Assembly (NCBI GenBank): GCA_022601195.1
Contig: JAHZIX010000033.1
Span: 1-64,000 of the forward strand
Origin: Deltaproteobacteria bacterium
GTDB lineage: Bacteria; Acidobacteriota; Thermoanaerobaculia; Multivoradales; JAHZIX01
DNA: 64,000 nucleotides
Direction: 5' to 3'
Part shown: one piece after another, positions 26,572 to 35,104 of the stretch
Layout of the letters: each line of letters starts with the position of its first letter
Position numbering within the stretch: position 1 is the stretch's first letter
The notes under the pieces: model-generated
What the model was told of the DNA's origin: nothing
The model's input: the letters and a program-made list of their open reading frames with translations, nothing else
Database searches by the model: none
Position numbers and translations under genes: made by a program

Positions 26572-27105
26572 TCAATCACTGACAAAGGAATGGAGTCCGC
26601 TGGCGATAATGGCTGGATCATCTTCTAGTCGCGCCAACAACAGCGAGCCTTCTAGGGCACTGACGAAGCTAAGGGCTCTGTTTTGAGCATCCTCTTTCTT
26701 CATGGCTATGAATTGCTTCGTGATCCAGTGTTGGAAGTCTTTGAAGTAGCCAATGAGTTGGCGCCTCACCTCTGGGCTAACAGATTGCAGCTCGGCAGAC
26801 ATCATCCCGCACATGCAGAATTTCTTCTCCTGGGCGTATCGCTGAAAGAACTCAATGACGGCCTGAAGGCGCTGTTGGGGCGTTTCGAGGCCATGGTCGA
26901 AGGCTTCAAAGGCAGAACTGTGTTGTTCCCGGAGACGCTCTACCAAGGCCAAGGCCAGGTCGGCCTTGGATTTGAAGTGGTAGTGAATACTCGCGTGTTT
27001 GACGCCGATTTCTGCTGCCAGGTCGAGATAGCTGAAGCCGTTGAACCCTCTTTCTTGGGTTAGGCTTTCGGCCAAATCTAGGATCTTGGTTTTTGTGTTG
27101 CTCAT
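26572..27105 (-). CDS. TetR/AcrR family transcriptional regulator
   Basis: 177 residues. The TetR N-terminal DNA-binding domain is clear: KTKILDLAESLTQERGFNGFSYLDLAAEIGVKHASIHYHFKSKADLALALVERLR (helix-turn-helix about 25-50). The rest is an all-helical ligand-binding domain with several cysteines (KFCMCGM). The start was set at MSNTKTK (27105), with GGAG upstream; the frame is open 20 codons further. An operator-like site lies 18 bases upstream of the start, so autoregulation is likely. Targets are probably itself, the NTF2-like gene and the SDR gene. Confidence 0.92.
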   Translation of the reverse strand: MSNTKTKILDLAESLTQERGFNGFSYLDLAAEIGVKHASIHYHFKSKADLALALVERLREQHSSAFEAFDHGLETPQQRLQAVIEFFQRYAQEKKFCMCGMMSAELQSVSPEVRRQLIGYFKDFQHWITKQFIAMKKEDAQNRALSFVSALEGSLLLARLEDDPAIIASGLHSFVSD

Positions 27106-27122
27106 GATGATTACGGCTCCCG

Positions 27123-27142
27123 GCCTGCATGTATGTAGATTA
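27123..27142 (-). promoter_or_regulatory. TetR operator-like site upstream of the tetR-type gene
   Basis: Plus strand GCCTGCATGTATGTAGATTA. It shares CCTGCATGTxTGTAG with the site before the NTF2-like gene. Its position just before the regulator's start fits autorepression. Confidence 0.6.
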
Positions 27143-27404
27143 GAGTGATCTACGAACGAAGTCAAGGCTTTTCTAGAGCTATCTACCGTGGAGGCTGCGG
27201 GAGCTTAGTTTCCCTCTGGGGGAACAGGCTGAGAGGGTTGGAGTCTCCAAGGCGACAGTCTTGAATTGGGGACAGGCCTCCTCGAGGCCCAGGGAGCCTG
27301 ATCTTGGCCTGGAAATCCTGAGATTCCAAAAAATGAAACTTCCTTGAGGGAATCGGACCGGATCCGTCGTTTTCCCAGGTGAACCACCCTGAGGAGAGGC
27401 CAGG
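27143..27404. other. Intergenic region between divergent genes
   Basis: No gene or strong promoter recognised. It should carry the start signals of the TetR gene and of the He_PIG protein. Confidence 0.35.
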
Positions 27405-28253
27405 TTGCGATCCAAGATGTCCCGTTTTCACCAGCGACTCGAGAGTCAACGAAGCTTCGCGCGGGGGCTCTTCCCGTTCCTGGCAGCCTTGTTGCTGACT
27501 GTCCATGCTCCAGCGGTGAGACCAGGAGACCTCGTCGAGATCTTCAGCGACGGCTTTGAGTTTGGTACCGCTCATGGTTGGGACCGGTCCTTTCCGGCTT
27601 GCGACGGGGTTTTCTACCAAGGGGCCTGCTGGTATCTAGGTGCTCCCAACGAGAGCTGTTCTTCTACCTGCGAGCTCCGAGGTGGGAACCACCAGGCTAC
27701 CCGGGACGTTACCGGCTCCTTCGGCACGCCGGCGGCCTGCGGAGAGGTCCTTCAGGCCCTCGGCCGCTCCAACTGGTCGTCCATCCTCGAGGTTCCGGAC
27801 GTCGATGGCGCGGAGAGCTTGGGCTGCGGGGTGGTGCCCAACGGCGGCGGGGACGATGCCTATTGGGTCACCACCGAAACATCCTGGGAAGCGAGCAGTG
27901 GCGACGTCCCTGCTGCCTTCGAAGGAGTCTGCGCCTGCGGAGCCCAGCCGGCGCCGGTGTCGATTTCTTACCCCGACTCCCCCGGTGATTTCTTTCGCGA
28001 AGTACCCAGCCCTTCCTTCGTGCCGGACTTTACGGGCATCCCGCTGACCTGGATGATTCAGCCGGAGCTTCCCTCGGGGCTGGTGCTGGATCCTGCGACC
28101 GGGATCCTCTCCGGCACTGCGACCCAGGTCCTCGCCACTACGGATTTCACCGTTCGCGGGGCCAATAGCGGCGGGGGCGTTCAAACGGTCCTCACCCTCA
28201 CGGTCTCTGCGCCGGAACCGTTAGACCTAAGCTACCCGGGCGCTTGGACCTAG
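27405..28253 (+). CDS. Secreted cysteine-rich/He_PIG protein, first fragment of a broken gene
   Basis: 282 residues before a premature stop. A signal peptide (FARGLFPFLAALLLTVHAPAV) is followed by IFSDGFEFGTAHGW, a variant of the DGFESGDTSAW motif seen at the C-termini of two other proteins here. Next are a cysteine-rich domain (CDGVFYQGACWYLG ... CGVVPNGGG, ending CACG) and one He_PIG immunoglobulin-like domain (LPSGLVLDPATGILSGTA). The frame then begins a second repeat (LDLSYPG) and stops. The TTG start has GAGGAGAGG about 6 bases upstream; an ATG lies four codons later. Confidence 0.65.
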   Translation: MRSKMSRFHQRLESQRSFARGLFPFLAALLLTVHAPAVRPGDLVEIFSDGFEFGTAHGWDRSFPACDGVFYQGACWYLGAPNESCSSTCELRGGNHQATRDVTGSFGTPAACGEVLQALGRSNWSSILEVPDVDGAESLGCGVVPNGGGDDAYWVTTETSWEASSGDVPAAFEGVCACGAQPAPVSISYPDSPGDFFREVPSPSFVPDFTGIPLTWMIQPELPSGLVLDPATGILSGTATQVLATTDFTVRGANSGGGVQTVLTLTVSAPEPLDLSYPGAWT

Positions 28254-28948
28254 ATCCAGCGACCGGGGTCATCAGCGGCACCCCCAGCATCGCCACGGAT
28301 GACATTCTCTACACCGTTACCGCGAGCAACGACTTCGGTTCAACGCAAACCGCCGTCAACATCGGAGTCTCTCCTCCGGCAGACTGCCCGACCGTTTTCA
28401 CTGGCTTGGACGCGCCGCGGGACGATGATCCAGAAAACGTGAGCCCGATGTGGTTCTCGCTATCCAACGGAGCGGTCGTCACAGCAGACCCCGAAATCCC
28501 ACCCTTCATCGACGAAAACGGCGACACAGATATCGCCGACGTGCTCGCTAGCTGGTTGGATCCAGCGACCGGCCAACGCACCAGCACCGGCTTGTCGACC
28601 CACACCATCGCAGCTGTCCCTGGGCCCTTCCACACCACCCCGGGCATCGTGCTGGTAGGCAACTCGATGGCGATCTTGGCCTCCGAGGTGAGCTGGTTCA
28701 ATTTTGGGACAGGACCGGGCCTGGATCTCAATGTAGATGGTGACGACGAAGATCGAGTGCTCCATCTCGCAAATACGGAGACGGGGGAGGTGACGAAAGT
28801 GGTCCACGCAACGTTTCCTGATGGCGTTGCGGTGCGGGGTCAGCCGGTGGAATTCGACGGTCGGTTGGCGTTTCTGGTTTCCGAGTTCGAACAAGGGGCA
28901 GACCTCAATGGCGACCTGACCTCAACGATACTCTTCTGCACTTTGTAG
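28244..28948 (+). pseudogene. Second fragment of the broken He_PIG protein gene
   Basis: This frame starts in the middle of a He_PIG repeat (LDLDPATGVISGTPS) that matches the tail of the repeat in the first fragment. The front of the repeat appears to have been lost by an internal deletion of about 35 codons that shifted the frame. The remainder is a beta-rich region, NFGTGPGLDLNVDGDDEDRVL. It ends at DLNGDLTSTILFCTL because one base is missing. It lacks its own start signals. Confidence 0.6.
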
Positions 28949-29862
28949 ATCCGACCACCGGTGTGGTGGAAGCGACAAGCATGGAAGCAGGTCAGGTCTC
29001 AGCCTTTGGGGATCGGGTGGTTCTCCTGGTCATCCCTCCCGCGGGTCAACAATTCATTCGGGTCTACGAACCTTCCAGTGGCACGATCCGCGATCTCGGT
29101 GAGATCCCTTCTTCGTTGGCGCCTCTGGCCTCCAATGACCGATACCTGGCTTTTCGACCTCGTCCATTTTCGAATAACGTTCTTCTCCACGACTGGGACG
29201 ACAACGAAACCACTCTTGTCGTCGAGAGCGAAGCCTGCCGGTCTCCGCTACTGCTGACCTCTACCCATGTAGTGCTTCAATCCTGCGAGTGGGGCGTCGG
29301 GGTGGACCTCAACGGAAACGGTTCGACCGACGATGCCGTTCCTGCAGCGTTTCCCCTCGAGGGCGGTGCGCCGATCTACAGCTCCGGAAGCTCCGGTAGG
29401 TCTACTCAGAACAAGAGGTGGCTCGCCGCCGGCGACCGATATGTAGCATCCGGCGAGATTTCCGGCGGAGATATCAACGTCCTCGATCCCATCTCCGGAA
29501 CGACCACGGAATATGACAGCAAGATGCCGAGTCGTGGGCTGATCCTACCGGTGGACGATCGTTTTCTCTTCGGCATACCAGAGAGGAGCGAGGACCGGGA
29601 CATCAACGGCGATGGAGATGCTCTGGATGATGTCTATGGCCTCCTCGATCCAGAGCTGGCCTTCATCATCGAAATTCCCTGGGCCTACAATCAGGAGAGC
29701 AACGGCGTTGAAACAGACTTCCTCGCCACGGCTAGAGGGCCCGTGGCTGTATTGCCCGCCACCTTCGGATCTCAGCCGGGTTTGCCGAACGACGGCGCCT
29801 ACCTCTTGACTCTCGAAGTGACGCCAGGCTGCTCCGGCGTGACCATCGACCCGATTCCCTAG
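28921..29862 (+). pseudogene. Third fragment of the broken He_PIG protein gene
   Basis: The third frame resumes the protein: LNDTLLHFVDPTTGVVEATS continues the sense of the previous fragment (VDGDDEDRVLHL and DLNGD repeats). A single missing base around 28914-28918 explains the shift. It contains beta-propeller-like repeats (FGDRVVLLVIP, YLAFRPRPF, VLQSCEWGVGVDLNGNG) and ends TPGCSGVTIDPIP. There is no plausible start codon signal; the first ATG-like codon is at 28963. Confidence 0.6.
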
Positions 29863-29923
29863 AGCCGCGCCAGACTCCTGACCTTGCCTCTCGGGTAGGC
29901 TGCCTTTCGAATAGACAGCCTCG

Positions 29924-29938
29924 GTTCCTCGGAGGAAC
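29924..29938. terminator. GTTCCTC/GAGGAAC inverted repeat between convergent genes
   Basis: Seven-base arms around a single G, between the broken He_PIG gene and the minus-strand kinase gene. Weak evidence for a transcription stop. Confidence 0.25.
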
Positions 29939-30123
29939 GCCTCTAAAAAGCCGAGGCCCTGCTCTAGGGCCACACCGGGTCGGCCGCCGGCACCGGTGTC
30001 CATCAAGAACTGGATAGGCTCGAATCTAGACGATGGAGCCCGCGAGTCATGAGTTGGCCGGTGTTTTTTCGAGCTTGCGGGAGATGCCCATCTCCTTAGT
30101 TCTCGTCCCCCGAGCCGTCCGGG

Positions 30124-33009
30124 TCACTCGCGGGGCGTCGGCGTCGTGGGATCGTGCTCGACGTTCGCTTCTTCGATACGCGCGAGCTCGGCACGCCACC
30201 GAGCCTCTTCGGCGGACTTGCCCCAGCGTTCGTAGAGCTCAACGAGCTTCTCGACCTGCTCCTCGGTGGTCCAATGCTCCGCGCCGTAGCGCTCCGTGAG
30301 CATGGTTCGGGCCCGGTGCAAGAGGTCCTCGGCCTCCTCGAATCGCCCGAGGGCGGTGAGAGAGATCGCCAAGTGATGCATGGGGCGGGCGAAGTTGAAG
30401 TCGTTCTTCCAATCGATCTCGGGATCGAGGGCCACGTGAAGCATCAGGTTCTCGACGGCGATGTCGTGGTGGCCGCCGGATTGCGCCGCCAAGGCGACGT
30501 TGAAGTACTGTCTCTGCACCAAGAAGTTGCTCTCGCCGTGGTTCGCTATTTTGTAGCGTAGAACTTCTCTTTGCACAGCGAGAGCCTCGTCATGACGCCC
30601 GAGCGAACCGAGCGCGTAACCACGCCGTTGACGGAGGTCGTTGACGCGAGGGTGAGACGACACGAAGGTCTTCTCCAATACGGCCTTCGCGGTGGTGAAA
30701 TCAGCCAGCGCTGCTTCGAAGTCGCGGGTTGCGCGATAGTGAACCGTGCCGCGGTTGGCGAGGGCGTCTCCCAGGGCTGGATGATCGTCGCCGTAGATCC
30801 GACCTGCGGCCTCGATGGAACGATCGGCAAGGGGCAAGGCTTCTTCGCTGTTGCGGCGGTGAGCGAGGGCGTACACGAGCTTGTTGCGCACCCGCAGTGT
30901 TCGCGGTGTCCAGGGCCCCAGAGCGGCGTCGAGCAGCTCAGCGGCCTCGCGGTAGAGCTGCTCGGCAGTAAACCAGTCATTGCGCACTCCAGCACTCTGG
31001 GCCAAGGCAGCCAGATTCTCGCCGATGGCAGGGTCGCCTGCGGGTAGCACCTCTCGGCGAATCTCGAGGGCCTCTTCGATGAGCTTCTTGTGGCCCTCAT
31101 CGCCTCGTTGATAGCGTATCTCCCCCAGCAGAGACAGCGCCGTAGCGACTGCGGCGCTCCTCGGCCCCTGCACTGCCCGGGCGCGTTCGAGATTCCCCCG
31201 GCACAGGGTTTCCGCCTCCTCGAGTTGACCTTGATGCATGAGCACCCGCGCCAGCTCGAGCTCAGGGTCCCGTTCCGTCCCTCCAGCGCCCGCCATAGAG
31301 TCCGTCGTGTCGTCGGCGAGGCCCACCGCCTTCTCGAGGAGCGGCGCTGCATCGTCGTAGAGCCCGAGGCTCGAGTAGACGCGGCCGAGCACGGTGAGGA
31401 GTCGGGTCGCGGTGTCGGGCTCAGAGCTGGAGAGCTCATCCATGCGCCGAGAGCCGCGATCGAGAATCTCCCGAAGAGGCACCTCCCGTCCTTCGGCGAG
31501 CTCCGGGTCGGAACCTTCGAATAGCTCGACCAAGAAGTCACTGACTCGCTGCGCGCTCTTGGCTTGGCTAGTGGCCAACTCTTCGGCGCGAACTGCCCGG
31601 TCCCGCTCGTCCGCGACCCGTCGCAAGCTTAGGGCCATGACCGTCAGCGAGGCGAGCAGAGCTAGCAATACGGCGAGAGACGCCCAGGAAGCAGCACGAT
31701 TCCGGCGGTAGAGCTTCTTCAAACGATACGCCGTGGTCGGCGGCCGCGCCTCGACGGGAAGATCGCCGAGATAGCGATCGATGTCAGCGCCTAACTCCCC
31801 AACCCCGTCGTAGCGCCTCTCCTTGTCTTTCTCCAGAGTCTTGAGGACGATCCAATCGAGATCTCCTCGCAGGCTGCCGGCAGAGAACCAGGTCCCTGAA
31901 GGGGCGGTTCCCTCCTTCGGTCCTGTCTCGCCTCGAGGGCTAGGCTCTTTGGGAGCAGGGCTCTCCTTCGATCTGCCCCGAGTCTGTTTCGATCGGTCCC
32001 GAGAGATCTTTTCCCGAGAGATGCGCTCTCCCCGAGTCGATGGGCGCTCCGGTTCCGTTTCGCGGACCATGCGCAATGCTTCATCCAGGCTCACCGCTTC
32101 GAGCTGCTGGCGCGGAAACGGTACAGAGCCCGTCAACAGTTCATAGAGCAGGACCCCCAGGGAGTAAACGTCGCTGCGGACATCGACTTCCCGTTCTTCG
32201 AAACTCGCCTGCTCCGGGCTCATGTACTCGAGGGTTCCGACGACCTGTCGTCTCTCCGTGAGAGGCCCAGCACTACCCGGAGACCCATGAAGGGCTTTGG
32301 CGATGCCAAAGTCGATGATCTTGACCCGCGGCTGCCCGTCGATTTCACCGACCAAGACATTGGAAGGTTTGAGATCTCGGTGCAGAATGCCCCGTTGGTG
32401 GGCGTGGAGGACGCCGCCGCAGACCTCCCGGAAGAGACCCAGTCGTGCTTCCAGCCCCAGCGCCTGGTGTTCGCAATACTCGGTGATGGGCTCGCCTTCC
32501 ACCAATTCCATGACGAAATAGGGCCGGCGATCTTCCGTGAGGCCGGCATCGAAGACCTGACAGACTGCCGGGTGGCTCATCTCTGCCAAGGCTTGCCGCT
32601 CGACTTCGAACCGCTGGGCGATGGCTCCGCCTTCGAAGCCCCGCTTGACGACTTTGAGGGCCACAGACCGGCTCACCGGTTCCGTTTGAGACGCCCGATA
32701 GACCGAGCCGAAGCCACCTTCCCCGAGTAGGGCTTCGATCCGATAGGCGTCGATTTGTTGCCCGACGAGATCGGCGGGCCGGCCGCCGGAGGCAGACTCA
32801 CCAGAACCCACCACGGCAGCTGCAAGGTCGACCACAATCGCCGTGAGGTCTTTGGGAGCATCCGCTTCCGTGAGCAGAGATTCGAGCTCGCTGCGCAGCT
32901 CCGGATCTTCGCGGCCGATCTCGTTGAGCCTCTTCTCTCGCTCCCGCGAGGAGCGGGTAGAGAGGTCCGCGAAGTGCTCTTCCAAGCGCTCCCAGTCTTC
33001 GTATCCCAT
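30124..33009 (-). CDS. Membrane Ser/Thr protein kinase with TPR domain
   Basis: 961 residues. Kinase domain about 88-415: LGEGGFGSVY (95-104), K119, HRDLKPSN (D212), IDFG (D233), GTLEYMSPEQ. All catalytic residues are present. An unusual lysine/arginine/serine/proline-rich insert (about 325-372) sits between the helices after the activation segment and GDLDWIVLKTLEKD. One transmembrane helix (SWASLAVLLALLASLTVMAL, about 447-467) is followed by TPR-like repeats (about 520-950). It overlaps the upstream sigma gene by one base (TGATG), so the two are translationally coupled and work together. Confidence 0.93.
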   Translation of the reverse strand: MGYEDWERLEEHFADLSTRSSREREKRLNEIGREDPELRSELESLLTEADAPKDLTAIVVDLAAAVVGSGESASGGRPADLVGQQIDAYRIEALLGEGGFGSVYRASQTEPVSRSVALKVVKRGFEGGAIAQRFEVERQALAEMSHPAVCQVFDAGLTEDRRPYFVMELVEGEPITEYCEHQALGLEARLGLFREVCGGVLHAHQRGILHRDLKPSNVLVGEIDGQPRVKIIDFGIAKALHGSPGSAGPLTERRQVVGTLEYMSPEQASFEEREVDVRSDVYSLGVLLYELLTGSVPFPRQQLEAVSLDEALRMVRETEPERPSTRGERISREKISRDRSKQTRGRSKESPAPKEPSPRGETGPKEGTAPSGTWFSAGSLRGDLDWIVLKTLEKDKERRYDGVGELGADIDRYLGDLPVEARPPTTAYRLKKLYRRNRAASWASLAVLLALLASLTVMALSLRRVADERDRAVRAEELATSQAKSAQRVSDFLVELFEGSDPELAEGREVPLREILDRGSRRMDELSSSEPDTATRLLTVLGRVYSSLGLYDDAAPLLEKAVGLADDTTDSMAGAGGTERDPELELARVLMHQGQLEEAETLCRGNLERARAVQGPRSAAVATALSLLGEIRYQRGDEGHKKLIEEALEIRREVLPAGDPAIGENLAALAQSAGVRNDWFTAEQLYREAAELLDAALGPWTPRTLRVRNKLVYALAHRRNSEEALPLADRSIEAAGRIYGDDHPALGDALANRGTVHYRATRDFEAALADFTTAKAVLEKTFVSSHPRVNDLRQRRGYALGSLGRHDEALAVQREVLRYKIANHGESNFLVQRQYFNVALAAQSGGHHDIAVENLMLHVALDPEIDWKNDFNFARPMHHLAISLTALGRFEEAEDLLHRARTMLTERYGAEHWTTEEQVEKLVELYERWGKSAEEARWRAELARIEEANVEHDPTTPTPRE

Positions 33010-33560
33010 CAGGAGAGCTCTCGCTGAAGCCAGGCCCGGGCGAATCGGAGATCTCGATCAACCGTCGCCTCCGAGATGTCGAGCGCTAGGGCAGTTTCTG
33101 CGTAGGAGAGACCGGCGAAGAAGTGCAGCTCCAAGACTCTCGCTTTCCGTGAGTCCTTGGCCTCCAATTTTTCCAGAGCACGGTGCAGCGCCAGCATGGC
33201 TTCCGGATCTCCAGCCTCCAGGGGGACCGACTCCGTCAAAGTGACCCGAAGCGCGGCGCCACCACGCTTGTTCCGTGTCCGGCTTCGGGCGTGGTCCACC
33301 AAGACGCGGCGCATGGTTCCTGCCGCGACCGCAAAGAAGTGGACCCGATCCTGCCAGGGTACCTCCGCCTCGACCAGACGACCATAAGCTTCATGAACCA
33401 AGTCCGTGGGAGAGAGGGTGTGTCCGGGCCGTTCGCTCCGGAGCCGCCGCCGGGCCACGGCACGGAGCTCCTCGTAGACCAAGGGAATGAGAGCTTCCAG
33501 GGCATCTCGATCTCCGGTTCCCCAGCGATCGAGAAGCTCAGTAACGTCGAGAGCTCCCAC
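33009..33560 (-). CDS. ECF sigma-70 factor, TIGR02999-like
   Basis: 183 residues from the chosen GTG. Region 2: LVYEELRAVARRRLRSERPGHTLSPTDLVHEAYGRLV and HFFAVAAGTMRRVLVDHARSR. Region 4: RKARVLELHFFAGLSYAETALALDISEATVDRDLRFARAWL. The signatures match the TIGR02999 group, as for the sigma factor near 20 kb. The frame opens at GTG 33602, but a perfect GGAGGAGGT lies 9 bases before GTG 33560 (6 before TTG 33563), so the internal start is preferred. Translation is coupled to the kinase gene by TGATG. Confidence 0.88.
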   Translation of the reverse strand: MGALDVTELLDRWGTGDRDALEALIPLVYEELRAVARRRLRSERPGHTLSPTDLVHEAYGRLVEAEVPWQDRVHFFAVAAGTMRRVLVDHARSRTRNKRGGAALRVTLTESVPLEAGDPEAMLALHRALEKLEAKDSRKARVLELHFFAGLSYAETALALDISEATVDRDLRFARAWLQRELS

Positions 33561-33613
33561 CAAGACCTGACCTCCTCCACCCAATGAGCTAACGTGTTTC
33601 ACGGCAAAAAAAT

Positions 33614-33625
33614 ATTGTACACAAT
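33614..33625. promoter_or_regulatory. ATTGTacACAAT palindrome upstream of the sigma gene
   Basis: Perfect five-base arms ATTGT/ACAAT around AC, beside an A/T run (33606-33615). It overlaps a possible minus-strand -10 box (TACAAT). Candidate operator or core promoter for the sigma/kinase operon. Confidence 0.35.
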
Positions 33626-33748
33626 CGCCAGCCCTAGCAGCCTGAAAGGGAGAGAATCAGGAAAGTGACCTTCCCAGAGAATCTCGGATCGACTTCTTTC
33701 TGACCAGATGACGGGATAGTCGTATCTTGAGATGGATCCACTTCGAGG

Positions 33749-33946
33749 TTGCCTGAGGTTTGGATTGTCTTCGAGCAGCAGATCGGAGAGTTCGAGGACG
33801 CGGTGATCCACGAATCGGCGAGTGAGACATCGGTGGAGGCCATCGTGACCCGCGATCTACGAGATTTCGCCAAGGCCGATCTCACCATCTACGGCCCTGC
33901 CGAGTTGTTGGCGATCCTTTCGACGACCTCCAAAGACTCCAGCTGA
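33749..33946 (+). pseudogene. C-terminal remnant of a PIN-domain (VapC-like) toxin
   Basis: The frame encodes FEDAVIHESASETSVEAIVT followed by RDLRDFAKADLTIYGPAELLAIL. This is the typical end of PIN-domain toxins: DFEDA with the third acidic residue, AIVTRDxxDF, then PAELLA. The N-terminal half with the first aspartate and the glutamate is missing, so it is not an active nuclease. It belongs to a different PIN subgroup from the intact toxin at 35.9 kb. Confidence 0.6.
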
Positions 33947-34003
33947 CGCGCTGCGGCCGCAAAACGGAACGGCTCACCGCGGCTTTGGCGGTTCCCGATG
34001 GCG

Positions 34004-34034
34004 CCACCCCGAGGCGGCAACGACCTCGGGGTGG
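34004..34034 (-). terminator. Hairpin after the DUF6768 gene
   Basis: Perfect 11-bp arms CCACCCCGAGG/CCTCGGGGTGG around a 9-base loop, 70 bases beyond the DUF6768 stop on the minus strand. A stable GC stem without a T-run. Confidence 0.45.
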
Positions 34035-34103
34035 AGTTGGCGACTTCATCAAGTGACTGGGTTGGTAGGGTTCTCCGTCGGGCACCCCTCGGCGGCAGGG
34101 CTT

Positions 34104-34535
34104 TCAGTCGTGGGTCAGGCGGGCGACTTGGAGCTCGAGTCGTTTGACTTCCCGCAGCACCGCATTGCGGTTGAGCACCATCCAGAACCAGATCTTGAAG
34201 GCCAGGGTGACGCCGAGACTGGCCAGGAAGCCGGTGGCAAAGAGGATCTGGTCGCGCAGAGCTTCAGCTTCGAAGAAGCGAAAGGCAGACCAGATACACA
34301 GGCATAGGTAGATCAACTGGATGACGGCTCCAAGGAGATTCAGCCAACGTTGACGACCCCGGAAGACTTCGGAGAGGTCCTGGAGAATGTTCTGATCACC
34401 AGAAGGGGGGATGTTGCCGGCGCCGAAACCAGCCAACTCTTCGTCCGTGGCCAAAGCTTGGCGGATTTTTTCGTCGATATCTTTGCCGGGATCACCGCTG
34501 ATATTGCCGCTGAGATTTCTAGTGGAATGAGTCAT
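34104..34535 (-). CDS. DUF6768 family membrane protein
   Basis: 143 residues. The N-terminal half is soluble (DEKIRQALATDEEL, LSEVFRGRQRWLN). It is followed by two transmembrane helices (LLGAVIQLIYLCLCIWSAF and ILFATGFLASLGVTLAFKIWFWM) and the tail LNRNAVLREVKRLELQVARL. That arrangement and the FRGRxRWLN and NRNAVLREIKRLELQ motifs match DUF6768, found beside ECF sigma genes. It overlaps the sigma gene by 4 bases (ATGA). A role in controlling that sigma factor at the membrane is plausible but unproven. Confidence 0.85.
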   Translation of the reverse strand: MTHSTRNLSGNISGDPGKDIDEKIRQALATDEELAGFGAGNIPPSGDQNILQDLSEVFRGRQRWLNLLGAVIQLIYLCLCIWSAFRFFEAEALRDQILFATGFLASLGVTLAFKIWFWMVLNRNAVLREVKRLELQVARLTHD

Positions 34536-35104
34536 CGTTGATTCCTTTCCTGTATCTGTAGATCTAGTGCTTTTTTCAACGCTTTCCGTGCGGTGAACAA
34601 CCTCGATTTGACCGTGCCTTCGGGGATGCTGAGGATGCTAGCGATTTCATGGATGCTGACTCCTTCGAGGTAGTGCAAACCCAGGAGGGCTCGCCGATCT
34701 GAGGGAAGCTGGAGCATGGCTCTGCGGATGGTGGTGATGTCATCGTCCTCGGCGAAGGCATCGTTGTCAGCCGGCGTTGCCGGTGGTTGTTGACTCAACT
34801 CTGCGTCGAATTTGCTTCGTCGCACTGCCCTTCGTACTTGGTCGGTGCATTTGTGGGTGACAATTCGATACGCCCAGGCAGGGAAGAGAGCCGGGTCATC
34901 GAGCTTGCGAATGTTGCGCACGATGGCGAGCCAGGCTTCTTGTACGGCGTCGGAGGCGACTTCGTGAGTGGCAGCTAGACGCCACGCGTGGCGATGCAGG
35001 CGCTCCTGCCAACGTTCGGCTAGCTCGGACCAGGCGTCCCTTTCGCCATCCTGGCAACGAAGCACTAAAAGCTCGTCGTAGATTTGCTCCGGTGATCGGT
35101 TCAT
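34532..35104 (-). CDS. ECF sigma-70 factor (RpoE-like)
   Basis: 190 residues from MNRSPEQ. Region 2: ELAERWQERLHRHAWRLAATHEVASDAVQEAWLAIVRNIRKLDDPALFPAWAYRIVTHKCTDQVRR. Region 4: LPSDRRALLGLHYLEGVSIHEIASILSIPEGTVKSRLFTARKALKKAL. ATG 35104 has GGGAAGG upstream; the frame is open 14 codons further. The ATGA overlap with the DUF6768 gene makes the two a coupled pair. Confidence 0.92.
   Translation of the reverse strand: MNRSPEQIYDELLVLRCQDGERDAWSELAERWQERLHRHAWRLAATHEVASDAVQEAWLAIVRNIRKLDDPALFPAWAYRIVTHKCTDQVRRAVRRSKFDAELSQQPPATPADNDAFAEDDDITTIRRAMLQLPSDRRALLGLHYLEGVSIHEIASILSIPEGTVKSRLFTARKALKKALDLQIQERNQR

Larger units (their letters stand above)
33626..34103. other. Gene-poor stretch with a toxin remnant and a hairpin
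   Basis: Contains only the PIN-domain remnant (33749-33946) and the inverted repeat at 34004-34034. No intact gene. Confidence 0.5.
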
